From Monosporascus cannonballus (lineage: Eukaryota; Ascomycota; Sordariomycetes; Xylariales): 64,000 nucleotides of DNA. The stretch is from the NCBI GenBank assembly GCA_004154925.1, contig QJNS01000278.1, positions 1 through 64,000 of the forward strand. Direction: 5' to 3'. A program made the position numbers and the translations under genes. The notes beneath the pieces were generated by a model. The model had not been told where the DNA came from. It made no database searches and was given only the letters and a program-made list of their open reading frames with translations. Shown here piece by piece: positions 47,855 to 58,632 of the stretch (position 1 is its first letter; every line of letters begins with the position of its first letter).

Positions 47855-50800
47855 AGAGTTTCAGGAGGTCACTGCCTGGCTCTCCAGCCTCGGCTCCGCA
47901 ACTAAACAGCGGGAGAGTGGCTCCTCTCTGACCTCAGATTCCAGCATAGGCTAGCTGGAAAGGAAAGGAGTCTGTGGTGCCCAGGGCCGCATAAGATCAG
48001 TCACACCCTATTATTCATCCAATGCCGCTAACGAGATAAAGCTGGCGCTGGCAAGACGGCCCTAAGTATATAAGCCCGCCCCAGTGCAGGAATGCTTGGC
48101 GGTTCAGGAGGCTGCTAACCGCAGTCTACAGGTCATTGGTCATTGATCGGCTTGAGAGCCGGCATCAAGGCACGCATACTGCTGTGCTCTGCCTGTACTG
48201 CAGTTGCAAAGAAGAGGAGATTCAGACCACCGCAGAACATGACAGGAAGTTTATTGAAGCAGATCTTCCAACATAGGGCTGCTCTTCCTGCCGATGTACG
48301 CAATCTTTACAACAAGCATCACCAGAAAAATGACGCATCCCAAGTTGGACGAGCTTGCTCGGCTGCTCGTACGGGAATCAAGACTTGTTCACTCATCTGC
48401 GTCGTGATAGATGCTCACGATGAGTGTCCCCATAGCGGTAACATCAAGGTAGACTGCTCGCTGAGATCCAAACACACGTATCCCTATTACCTCTTAGATA
48501 TTCTCCAAAGACCAACGAGAGATTCGAGAATGCCCTGCATATCTATATACCGACAATGGACGATGATGTCAGGCGATATATCGAGGCTCGCATTGAGAAG
48601 GAGAGGTTGCTGGCAAAGCATGTCCGTTCAAGCCCAGCCCTAATGGAGCAAATGACCAAGACTGTTGTTGAGGGTAGCCAAGAATGTGCGTCCGTTTTAG
48701 TGTCCCGCTTTGTGATGTATCGTGTCCTCATATGGGCTCATGCTGATTTTGGTTCTCGCGCAAGGTTTCTCCTTGTTCAGCTACATATGGACAGTCTGGC
48801 GAGAAGGCCTACTCGCGAAATCTGTACGGCATTGGGAAGTCTACCAAAGGACCTTGACGAGACTTATGATCAGGCCATACAGCGGATCCAGAACCAAGGA
48901 TGAGGGGCCAAGCTGCCCTAGCTCACAAGATGCTGTATTGGATTCATGTTCTCTCTGGCCATTTCACCGTGGCGGAACTGCGGCACTCCTTTGCCGTTGA
49001 CGACGATCGCGACGAAGATGGCCTCTATGAAACGGAACTCATGATCACGGTATGTGCCGGTCTCGTAACCGTGGACGAGGAAAGCAATCAAATTCGCTTA
49101 GTGCACTACATAACTCAAAGTTTACTTCAAATGCATTCGTATAGCCCGGTTTCCCGAAGCACGTCCAACAACCGCCAAGACCTGCCTGACATATTTGGCG
49201 TTTAGCTTATTTGCTAAGAAATACCGCTCAAGCGCAGTGGAATTCACAAACCACCTTTGCCAAATATCCGTTCTTGAGGTATGCTGCCAGCTATTGGGGA
49301 GATCACATACGCGACCGAATGGGCGACGATGTCCGTGAGCCTGCCTTAGAATATCTGAGCAGTAATTAACATCAGCATCTTAAGTACCAGGCGATCGACA
49401 AGGTGAGATCCGGTCTCAGCTGGTACATATTAGCGAGCAGGGTCGCAAATTTAACTCGGCTATACGCCGTCATCTCATTGGTCTCGTCGATATCTCACGG
49501 AATTTACTAGCGGACGGGGTCGACATGGATGCAAGGCGGATTGGAATACAACACCTCTTCACCTAGGAGCAAAGGCAGGCTACACTCAAATGGTCCGCTT
49601 TCTGTTGCAGGCGGGAGCCAAGGTCTCCGAGGCAATCTACCGACAAACGCCGTTGCACACGGCCGCTCAAGAGGGACGCGAGTCTGTGGCGCAAGTGCTC
49701 ATCGATGCAGGGGCAGACTGTGATGACCGTAGCACCTCGCAGTAAAATACGGCAATATCGACGTAGTGCGAATGCTGATTAAGAAGAAGGGAGCAGACGT
49801 CAACCAGGAAGATGCCGTAGCTTTCGTCCAAAGAAACGTACCGACAGAGAGTCTTTTCCCGGACCGGATGACGACAAGGTCAGCGACGATGATGATAACG
49901 AGGAGGAGGAATTTGGCGGGGTCCCGTTGAACCAAGCTGCCGAGTAGGGCCACGGGGCTTTAGTCCTCCCGCTCCTGAATAATGGAGCCGATATATCTGA
50001 CACCGGGGAAGGCGGCCGGGCAACGCTCCATGAGGCAGCTCGGGCTGGTCATGTTAAGCTTGTGAAGCTCTTGATGGCGAGGGGCATTGACGTCTCCACC
50101 AAGGACAAATCCGGCTAAACAGCGTTGCACTACGCAACAGGGAGAGGAAAGGCAGAGGTAGTCCAAATACTGTTGGAAAACAATGCGAATGCCAATAGAG
50201 AGGCTACAACACTGGGCGTCTGACTCCTACTTGATCATGATGCCGATATCCAAGCGGCTGATGCGGATGGGGCAACGCCATTGCATATGGCAAAGGGACA
50301 TGGAGTGTCTCAGTACTGAAACGATTGTTCGACAATGGAGCGCGGCTGGATGCGAAAGACATGGGCAAAGAACAGCCTTGTCATGGGTATTCGATTCAGG
50401 TGTCAGGTGCTAAAGTCGGGATATGGTGGAACCTTCTGGACAGGGGTCTCACGGCTATATCTAGGGGGCTTCTCCCCCTAGATATTTAGGAAGGACAGGC
50501 GTTAATTGCCATCTCTACTTCTACCCTAACAGCTAGCTTCCTGCGTTTCACTCTGTGCTACCCTTTTCCCTGACATCAGGATACTCTGGATATTGCACCC
50601 TCATGTTAAAAGGCGGCCATCACCTTCCGACCGAACAGGAAGAGAAGGCGAGGAACGGAAAAACGAAATGAAAAAAAAAAGCCGAAAGAGGAGCAAGAAG
50701 CTAGAGAAATTATGGCTGTGCTTGATCATCACATCGAAAAGGGGGAGAATCTAAATGAGCCGCAGCCGTACTGGCGTACTATTCTGCTCCTAGCTACCCA

Positions 50801-51420
50801 ACACGGTCGAGAGATGGTCAGAGTAGCTTTAATACGGCGACCTCCCGAGAAAGGGGCAGATGTGGTAGCACAGACCGACGATGGTAAGAGTGCGCTGTAT
50901 CAGGCTACATATGATCGGCTGCCGGAAGGAGCCCGACCTCTCCTGGGGCATGGAGCTGATGTCAATTAGACAAACAAGAAGCACAGTTACGGGCGTGATC
51001 CGAGTAGGCCATATGCGCATAGCGCGACGACACTCTACAGAGCAGCGGGGAATGGATCGGAGGAAATAGCCCGCCTGCGCATCGAAGCCGGAGTAGACAT
51101 GAAAGCCGTGGGCGAAGATAGGGCCACAGCATTACAGGAGGCAGTCACATATGGGTGTGAATCAATAGCGATCGTTGGCCTACTGTTTGCCCGGTCTTGA
51201 TAGCAACGCCCGCTATGGTGACAGGAAGGCAACCGTTCTTCTCCATACAGCTATCCAAGGGAACGTCGCGTTGCACGGTATCTGCTTCAAAAGGGTGCTC
51301 GTATCGTCGCGACGGATGTCGATGGGATGACGGCTCTCGACTAGGCCGAAGACACGGGTCATGAAGCAATGTTCGTGTGTATACTAGAAAATGCGATGCG
51401 TTCAGCGAGAGTGAATCAAA
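47855..51420 (+). pseudogene. NACHT-ankyrin (NLR-like) protein, decayed gene
   Basis: Plus-strand pieces in several frames form a fungal STAND protein. FQEVTAWLSSL and SLWCPG come just before a Walker A motif, AGAGKTAL (48041-48064). Walker B-like SLICVVIDAHDEC lies at about 48390-48428, where DALDEC is expected. DDDVRRYIEARIEKE and FLLVQLHMDSLA, then LPKDLDETYDQAIQRI, follow at 48.56-48.90 kb, with a probable intron between VVEGSQE and FLLVQ. Next come ELRHSFAV, TVCAGLVTVDEESNQIRLVHY (49.0-49.1 kb) and PFLRYAASYWGDHIRDR (near 49.28 kb). Ankyrin repeats run from 49.55 kb: RQTPLHTAAQEGRESVAQVL, TALHYATGRGKAEVVQILLE and others to about 51.35 kb. Frameshifts (for example at 48.90 kb) and stops interrupt it repeatedly. 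Such proteins act in fungal non-self recognition and programmed cell death; this copy is probably inactive. Confidence 0.8.
50457..50485. repeat. Perfect 12 bp inverted repeat with 5 nt loop
   Basis: ATATCTAGGGGG is followed by CTTCT and then CCCCCTAGATAT, a perfect hairpin. It lies between two ankyrin-coding blocks of the decayed NACHT-ankyrin gene, in about 290 bp without ankyrin coding. It may be a small palindromic insertion or the end of one. Confidence 0.85.
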
Positions 51421-51689
51421 TGCCTATTTTGAAAACCATCACAGAGGGGTGAGGCCACGAAGGACACAGATTGACCAGAACTAACCTTCTGGCGCTATAT
51501 CACAGCATCGCTAGACTGGCAGCTACTTCGCAAGTTTAGAGCATGCTGTCATGGATTAGCTCCTTCGCGGGATGCTAAACTTCCTCAAACTCCTACGATT
51601 CTCGTTAGTGCAGTGTAAATTCATGCCGGCATGCCGCTGTAGATCCGCGATTGGACATGAAAAGGGGGGATACGTTCATGAGCCCGTGC

Positions 51690-52200
51690 GCTAGGCTCCA
51701 GCATGAGCTACTGACTGGAGTTTCGTCGTGATTTTGTCGAAGGGACATGTTATCAAGCCCCCTCAATCTCATATGATCCTCGTATACGCTGGACAGATTT
51801 ATGCGAGTCAGCCTGATACGCAATTGGGCCTGAGAAGGGAGGGGAGCCTGGGTTATGAGCTCCTGTCGGGGATGTCCTCGCGGATTTGCTGATGGGGCGT
51901 GTCATTAAATGGCCTGGAACTATCACGATCTTCGCAGCTCCGTAGCAATGATTCATGCGAGAAGAAGGGGATGCGTACGTGGCGCAGACGTGAATACAGC
52001 CTAGATCGTGGTATAGGTTCCAGCACGAGCTTCCGGCGAGGATGCCCTCGCAGACAGGGCTTGCTGATGGGATGTGTCGTCGACTGGCCTCGAACTACCC
52101 AGACTCCACCACGCAGCTGGGGAACATTCACCCGAGCGCGATTTGATATGACGTACGTGGTGGAGGTTCTTGCGAACAGGCTCCGATAATGACTTAGCCT
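51690..52200. repeat. Diverged tandem repeats of about 160 bp
   Basis: Three units share CAGCATGAGCT or its variants, then a GGATG..CTCGC..TTGCTGATGGG..TGTC.. segment and TGGCCT..AACTA. They start near 51696, 51851 and 52016 (spacing about 157-165 bp). They lie just after the ankyrin pseudogene and could be its most decayed ankyrin-coding part or an independent repeat. Confidence 0.5.
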
Positions 52201-53587
52201 GCAGTTTAGCATGGAAAGGGAAGATAACGCACATGATGTAGACTTGGAACTAGACTGGGTTGTGTGGTATCTTAACAAGTTAGGTAGATACGGGATAGGA
52301 AGCGTGTTTCTATCGGCCACGCCGTTGGACGGTGTAAAGTGCTCGGCGAGGACACGGAATGAGCAAGCGGCATATGGGTAGCTGCTGTAACTTGAATGAG
52401 TAGCGAGTAGGCATGGTGGCTACAGTCAGCCCAGTCGGCCCGAACTTCTCATCGACCATAATCTCATGAAGCGCTTGCTGTGCTTCGACCCGGCTTGTGG
52501 GGAGGATGACCCCATTACATCTGCGAGAGCCAAAGCCGCTCCTTAATCACAAAGTATTTTGCGCGAAACTTGGAGCTTATCAGAAGCTCGTCCATCCCCA
52601 GCAAAGCCCAGGGGCGGAAGACTCTACTTTCTCAGAACGTTGACGCCTTGTCCTTCTCGGCCAAAACTGGCCTCTCGCTGGTAAGGCACAGCGTGTGCTC
52701 CCTCGGTAATGCTATCCACCGTGACGTAGTCATCTAGCGGGAGATGCTCACGGCTTAGAAGCTATTGGGTGGCTCTTGCGGCAAGAAACGGGGGAGAATT
52801 CGTTGAAATGGAGATTCTAGGGCTGTGGAGAGGTCAGATACCCCGCCATGCATCAGGGGTTTAGAGAAACTGCCTTGAAGAACGACTTAGCTGTCCCTCT
52901 CTTGATCGATGGGCCGCGTGTTCAAACTGACGTGCTTCGGCGAGACCGATAGTGATCCCGCAGCTCGCTTACTCACTTGGCAAGGGACTTATACGTTCCT
53001 GTTGCCGCATATTTTTGTTGGTCTGGACAGGACAGTATTCCAGCGGCATGTGACCGTGAAATGGTTGCGCGGTCGAGTTGATACCTTAAGCTTGGCGATG
53101 AGCAATTAACGACCACTTCTCAACCAAGCTCGACATCCAGGTCAAGGAACTTTACTCATGGAAGGCGAATAGATAATCCCAATTGGCGAAGAGATCACTC
53201 TTGATTCTATCCATCGCCACTCGGTCAAATGGCGAGTTTTGGCAAACCATAGCTTTTATTCGTTTTAAACCATTGTGCTTCGTTTGTCAAATGGCAGCGA
53301 ATACTTGTGGCCCCTTTTCGAAAACTCTTATCATGCTCTCAGACGCGGATTAAGGCTCCGATAAAAGTGGAGACCTCGGCCTTTTCCACCAAAGCTCGGC
53401 AATTTCATCCAAAGCTCGGGGTCTACTTGACTCCAGCGTCCTTGAAACCCGAAGTTCGATAATTAGCAGGGGAAGCTTTCGGTCTTTTGACAAGATACCG
53501 ATGTCTTTCATCACAAGAGAACGATGGTAGCCGCTTCTGGGGCTTTCCCTCTCTTTACTCGTTATTTTTGGCATTGTTAATATCACC
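52201..53587. other. Unassigned sequence upstream of the transcription factor
   Basis: Mixed composition with no supported gene. The first few hundred bases may still belong to the decayed ankyrin gene. A short open frame at 52909-53109 has no recognisable domain. The last 200 bp hold the transcription-factor promoter. Confidence 0.4.
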
Positions 53588-56082
53588 ATGACCCATGAAC
53601 TGGTGGCACCGTCGCGTAAACGCCGACGTCTGACAAAAGCCTGTAAACAGTATGTCACCGTGTTACCCGTCAGCGGACTTTTCCTCTCGGGGCTTGGAAC
53701 AACTCACAATCCACCTCCAGATGTCGTGAACGCAAGGTTCGATGCGATAGAGGACTGCCTTGCCAGCCCTGTAAGAGGTCGAGGAGTGCATTGCAATGCT
53801 CCTATGAAGACACAAGACCACCCCCGGTATCTGGGGTTGCAGGCCCGACGAACCATTCCCTAAATCAACTTGACCATGAGCGTGCAAGTTGTGATAGGAC
53901 TTCGGCGGATGTGGATTCTCACATTCGACCGAACCCCGAGATACCAATTAAGCTCACAGTTGGAAGTGTTGGCCGAACGCTTACTCAGGAGCATCCTCGA
54001 GATGAGAGGCAGGGCGAACCAACCCCGTATTCTCATACGGCGCAGCCCCTCGGGAATCTGGAGAAGAGGATCGCTGCGATTGAGGAGCGGCTGAGCTCCG
54101 TGTGCTACGAGAAATTAGTTTCTGACAGAAACGGATTGTCTATCCCCGCACCTCGCCCTCATCTCCGGGTTGAATTGGACAAAACCCGGTTATTCGGACA
54201 GTCGCATTGGATGCACACATTGCAACAAGTTGCTCCTTCTCCCCCGCGAGCGGGCAATTGACGATATACTGATCATATACATAGCTCCAAGTTCTCGCAG
54301 CGGTACAGGCTGAACCACATTACAACTTGGACAAATTCCAGGCTCACAAGGCCGAGATGCAACCGTTTATAAACGAGGTACAAAATGCCCGAATCTCTAT
54401 GAAGAATAGACAGACTTCAAAGCTGCAAGATGTTATGCCGGATCTTCTTAGCACGATACCACCGAGGGATACATGTGACCAAGCTGTAGGATGCTATCTG
54501 CGCACATTCGAACAAATTTTTCGTATTCTCCATATCCCATCGTTCGGGGGTGAATACGAGGAGTTTTGGGACAACCCCGAGGGTTCACCGACCGCGTTTG
54601 TCCTGAAACTTGCCCTTGTTGTCGCGCTCGGTGGCGTATTCCTCTCAGATCGGACAGCGTCAGATGAAATCAGGGACTTAGCTCGTAATTGGACTTACGC
54701 TGCCCAGTGGTGGATAATGGGTCCTACAGAACGAGCAGCCATGAACCTAGAGGGAGTACAGGTATTTTGTTTGCTTATACTAACGCGGGAGGCGAACTCC
54801 CTCGGCGGGCCAGCTGCGGTTGCAACGGAATCGCTGCTAAAATTGGCATTCACAATTGGCTTGCATCTGGACCCTAGCACATTTCCATCACTGCCCAAGC
54901 TGCAGGCGGAGTTACGGAGGCGTCTCTGGGTTACAGTTGTAGAGATTACTGTGTTGACGTCGTTGGACTCGACGCTGCCCCTCTCATCCTTAGTTGGCAC
55001 CTACAACCCCAAACCGCCCGCCAACATTGTAGATGAGGAGCTCATCGCAGCGAGTCCGTCGGTCGGTACTCCACATGCACTTTTTGATGGGACAGATTGC
55101 TCATTGCAGCTCCTGTTATTAAAATCGCTCCCCTTGCGCATCCAAGTCGTCCAGCAACTCAACAACGTAAACCATGATCTGTCCTACGAGAAAACACTAG
55201 AACTCGGGAAGTCGCTGAGCGGCCACTGTCGCGAGATTGCGGCGCACTTCGAAAAGGGAACTGGACTTTTCGACTCCGGCCTGTTTCATCGGAAGTTGTT
55301 GGACACGTATATGCGGAGGCTGATCCTTTTCCTCCACCGCCCCTTCTGTCTTCATGCTCGCAAAGACCCTCGCTTCTTTGTCGCTAGGAAAATCTGTTTG
55401 GAATCAACTCTGATCACAATGGGCTATGCGGAGAGCTTAAACCTGCCTTTCGGACCACTGGATGACTTTGCTCGCATGTCTATCCGGGGGAGCGGCCTGT
55501 TCAAAGGCGGCATCAGTTCAGACGCCATATCTGCCCTTTCTGCGGAGATTGTGAGTCAGGTGGAGGAAGAAAACGGATCAGGTGAGCCAGCTTCGTCGCC
55601 AATCACGGCTAGTGATCCACTCGTTCAACTATCACGCGCCAATAGACAGCCCCTTATGCGAAGGCTTGAACATATCCACGAACAACTACGCCAAATCCTA
55701 GCCCTGGGTCGCCCGAGCGTCAAACAGCTCATGTTTACATCGGGAGTCCTAGCCCAGGTCAAGGCGATGGAACGAGGCGAAGATCCAAGGGACGCCGTCA
55801 TAGAAGCTCTCAAGGAGAGTTGTAAGGCGTCTGCTTACATGCTAAGAGAATGTGGGCTGTCGAAAGGAACATCCGCTATAACAGATGACAGTAACCCCTT
55901 CAGCCTTGAGACGCTGGACTGGTTCGGCTTCGACTTCAGCTCGCCGGTGAGTTTGCAGGATCACCGTCGAGGCGCGGACTGCGATGCTGAGAGGTGTGCA
56001 ATTTTAGGATCCGAACTCAGTTCTTGACGTCACCAATATCTTGGCCTCACCGACGTTAGTGGGCAGCGAGGCTATGACCTGA
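53588..56082 (+). CDS. Zn2Cys6 fungal-specific transcription factor
   Basis: Four exons (53588..53649, 53721..54228, 54309..55946, 56008..56082) give about 760 residues. The first intron splits the zinc cluster; joining gives C19-x2-C22-x6-C28-x5-C34-x2-C37-x8-C46 (KACKQ|CRERKVRCDRGLPCQ), a textbook binuclear cluster with a basic KRRR stretch before it. A coiled-coil-like dimerisation segment (LGNLEKRIAAIEERLSS) follows near residue 125-145. The fungal transcription-factor middle homology region begins around YLRTFEQIFRILHIPSF and includes the EYEEFW and LALVVALGG segments. Intron 2 (GTTGCT..ACAG) is the least certain. Intron 3 (GTGAGT..TTAG, 61 bp) extends the C-terminus with DPNSVLDVTNILASPTL instead of an early stop at 56027. 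Target genes are unknown; it is not in an evident biosynthetic cluster. Confidence 0.85.
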
Positions 56083-56582
56083 GGTACCCCATGCTGAGTC
56101 TCATATGTCACTCTATTCTCCTTTAGACGCAACACGGACATCTCATCGGCAGGTTTGTATTCCTGGTTACTCTGTCTAGGGAGGGTGCGGCTCGGCTCCG
56201 CTTATATGCAATGCTGACAGGAACGTCTCGCTGTCTACTTGCTTAGCAGGGCGCTCAGCCGTCGACCGGACCTCCTTGCGAAGGTTTGAGGCCCTGCAAG
56301 GCAATGTGCGGTTTATTACGCAAGTTTTTGGTGGTATCGTTTCATGAAAAAAAATCCGAGCTTGGACTACCGCCTTTTTCGACCAAAGGGCAGTGGGTCT
56401 ACACGGACCATCGCAGATCAATTTCCAAACAACGTTAATCACCTTTAGAGGCTCAATAACGCTTGGCATCAGAAAATGGGTGGCATTTTCTGAAAAGGCG
56501 GTGATCGTTTCTCATGGTGACAGAGCCCGATTTTGGAGAATTCATTCGCTAACGTCGGAATTGGCCAGTTACAACAACAGCC
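56083..56582. other. Spacer between transcription factor and transposon relic
   Basis: No gene is recognised. A TCCGAGCTTGGACTACCGCC segment near 56355 could belong to the left end of the transposon relic, but I cannot pair it with a right end. Confidence 0.35.
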
Positions 56583-57240
56583 ATGGCCAGGAAACGGAAG
56601 AACGAGACTCAAGGCCGAAAGCCAAAGCCCTTATTAGACGATAAACCCTTTTATACACCTCCGAAGCCAATAACTCAAGTCCACCGAAGCTATTCAGACC
56701 GTCGGAAGCTTGAAGTCTTGTTGTTCTTAATATATCATCGCGTTCTCTTAAAAAAGAACCTGTGGGATTAATAGGAGCTGCGCCCCAGACCCCTTGCAGG
56801 CCTTAACGATTAGGACCTACCTGAAGGCTTCCGCCGCCCAACTATTAGTAAAGCCAAAGAATACTTCAAGATCCAAGACTCCTCTGTTATATACAAAGGG
56901 TGGCGTGCGAAGAACAACATCCTCCTCCGAAGCCCGAAGCGATATAAGGTTACATGGCCGCAATTCGAAAAGCTGTTATATATACGCTTCGTTAAAGCCT
57001 GCAAAGCGAATAAAATCGTCACGCAATACTAGTTCCGACGTACTTCGCAACGCCTTTTTGCGTAACTAAATCCCGAATACAGTACCGTATTCATCTTTTC
57101 GTCAAGATGGTTTTATGGCTTCCTTATATGCTGGGAGATCATTCGGCGTAGGATTACTGTCGTGGAATAGGGGTATCTGTATTAGTCATCAAGCTCCACA
57201 GCACCGGAAGAACCTTATTCCGGCGCTCCCACAATATATA
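56583..57240 (+). pseudogene. Pogo/Fot-like transposase relic with CENP-B-type HTH
   Basis: The frame starts MARKRKNETQGRKPKPLLDD and continues PFYTPPKPITQVHRSYSDRR, then KLEVLLFLIYHRVLLKKNLW, before a TAA. Further pieces read GFRRPTISKAKEYFKIQDSS, then TWPQFEKLLYIRFVKACKAN, KIVTQY, stop, FRRTSQRLFA, and FIFSSRWFYGF. The last part fits the CENP-B/Tc5-type DNA-binding HTH of pogo-superfamily transposases (W-F-x-R ... F.FS..WF..F); the stop between TQY and FRRTS is where Trp is expected. The DDE domain is absent and the sequence runs into AT-rich DNA at about 57.25 kb. It is probably dead. It could also be a domesticated-gene remnant. Confidence 0.6.
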
Positions 57241-58201
57241 GAAAGCTTCCTAGCTACCGCTTTTTAAAGCTTAATTCTAATTAGATAATTATTATTTCCC
57301 ATACTTTATATAACTTTTTTTCGCGATTAACCTAATTATAACAATTATAAACCCGATATTTTAATTACATAAAATAATTACAGTTAAATTAATCGCAACT
57401 TTTTATCTATTAATTTAAAATATTATATTACTTATTAATATATCGGATAATCCCATTCCTAAGGACGTATTCCTTAAGGATTATTTTAATTACTTTAACT
57501 AATTCCTTTTTTTACGATTTAACGTTATTTTACGCAGCGTATAACATCTTATAAATTTTGATATATTAAACGCAAATTATTTTACGAACTTTTGAAAAAA
57601 TTTTCGATTAAGAAATATATTATAAAAATTAACGTCAAAACGAAAAAATAATATATAAAGGTATTAGCTTTTTAAAAAACTTTTATATTAATATTACTTA
57701 ACATAAATTTTCTTTAAAAAACTTTAAAAGTTATTTCTTAATAATTTTTTAAAAAAATATAATAAAAATATTAAATATTTTACGAAACTCGTACGCAAAA
57801 AGTAACGAAAAACTTTTAAAACTAATATCCGATATCTTAATATTTAAATATGGATTAACGTAATAATAAAAAACCAGATTTTTGAAAATGCTTAAATTAT
57901 CTTAATCGTTTAAGGAAAAATTACGGTACAGGATTTACTTAAGGAATTAAAGGATCAGTTCGCCTTTTTTCTATTAAATACCATTTAACAATGCGCAAAA
58001 ATTACCGTAAAACTTTGTACCTAATTAAAATAAGTTATATAAAGCCTAATTAATAATATTAAACCTAATACATTATTTATACTAAAGCAAAAATATATAC
58101 TTTTTAAAAATTAAAAAAAAACGTTTACAATAAAGGATTTTCTAAACGCTATAAAAAATGTTTCGTATTAAATTAAAAATAACAGAAATTAATTAACATT
58201 A
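57241..58201. other. AT-rich RIP block, left of the solo LTR
   Basis: Strongly AT-rich with scattered CpG and few CpA/TpG, as in the transposon stack. Stops occur in every frame and no protein motif is recognised. It is probably an old transposon that can no longer be classified. Confidence 0.55.
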
Positions 58202-58632
58202 TATAACGAACCTGTCATATATCCACCTGGAGGTATAAACAGTATCCGAAAAGGGTCTTAATTTGCAGGTAACAATAAGGCGAAAAATAATTTAATATGT
58301 TCGTTAAGGAGATTTTAAGGTATTCCTTTTTTAATTAAAGAATAGTATAATTACTTTTAATTAAAAATTTAAATTAATAACTAAGGAACGAAAAACTAAG
58401 TAAATGGCTATTTACATAAAAAACCCAAACCTTATATATCTTTCTTATCCTTCATATCTCTCATGGTTTCTGGGGATCTCGAGAGACCATAATGTCTGTC
58501 GTCCACGAGTTTCCTGGTATCTCTGGAAATTGACAGAAACCCGAGGTTTATCCGATAGAAGGTGGAGATCCCGAGCGTCTCCAACTTCCTGGGCCTCCTT
58601 TGGGCCTAGTGGAGTCCCTTCTGAACGTAACA
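58202..58632 (+). repeat. Solo LTR related to Gypsy-2, with exact target duplication CATTA
   Basis: Starts TATAACGAACCTGTCATA and ends GAACGTAACA (431 bp). It is flanked by CATTA at 58197-58201 and 58633-58637, so it is a complete solo LTR left by LTR-LTR recombination. The first 230 bp or so align with the Gypsy-2 LTR; the last 190 bp are GC-balanced, little mutated and do not align with it. Confidence 0.82.

Noticed and set aside
52909..53109. 66-codon plus-strand frame upstream of the transcription factor
   Set aside because: No domain, no splice context, isolated in unassigned sequence.
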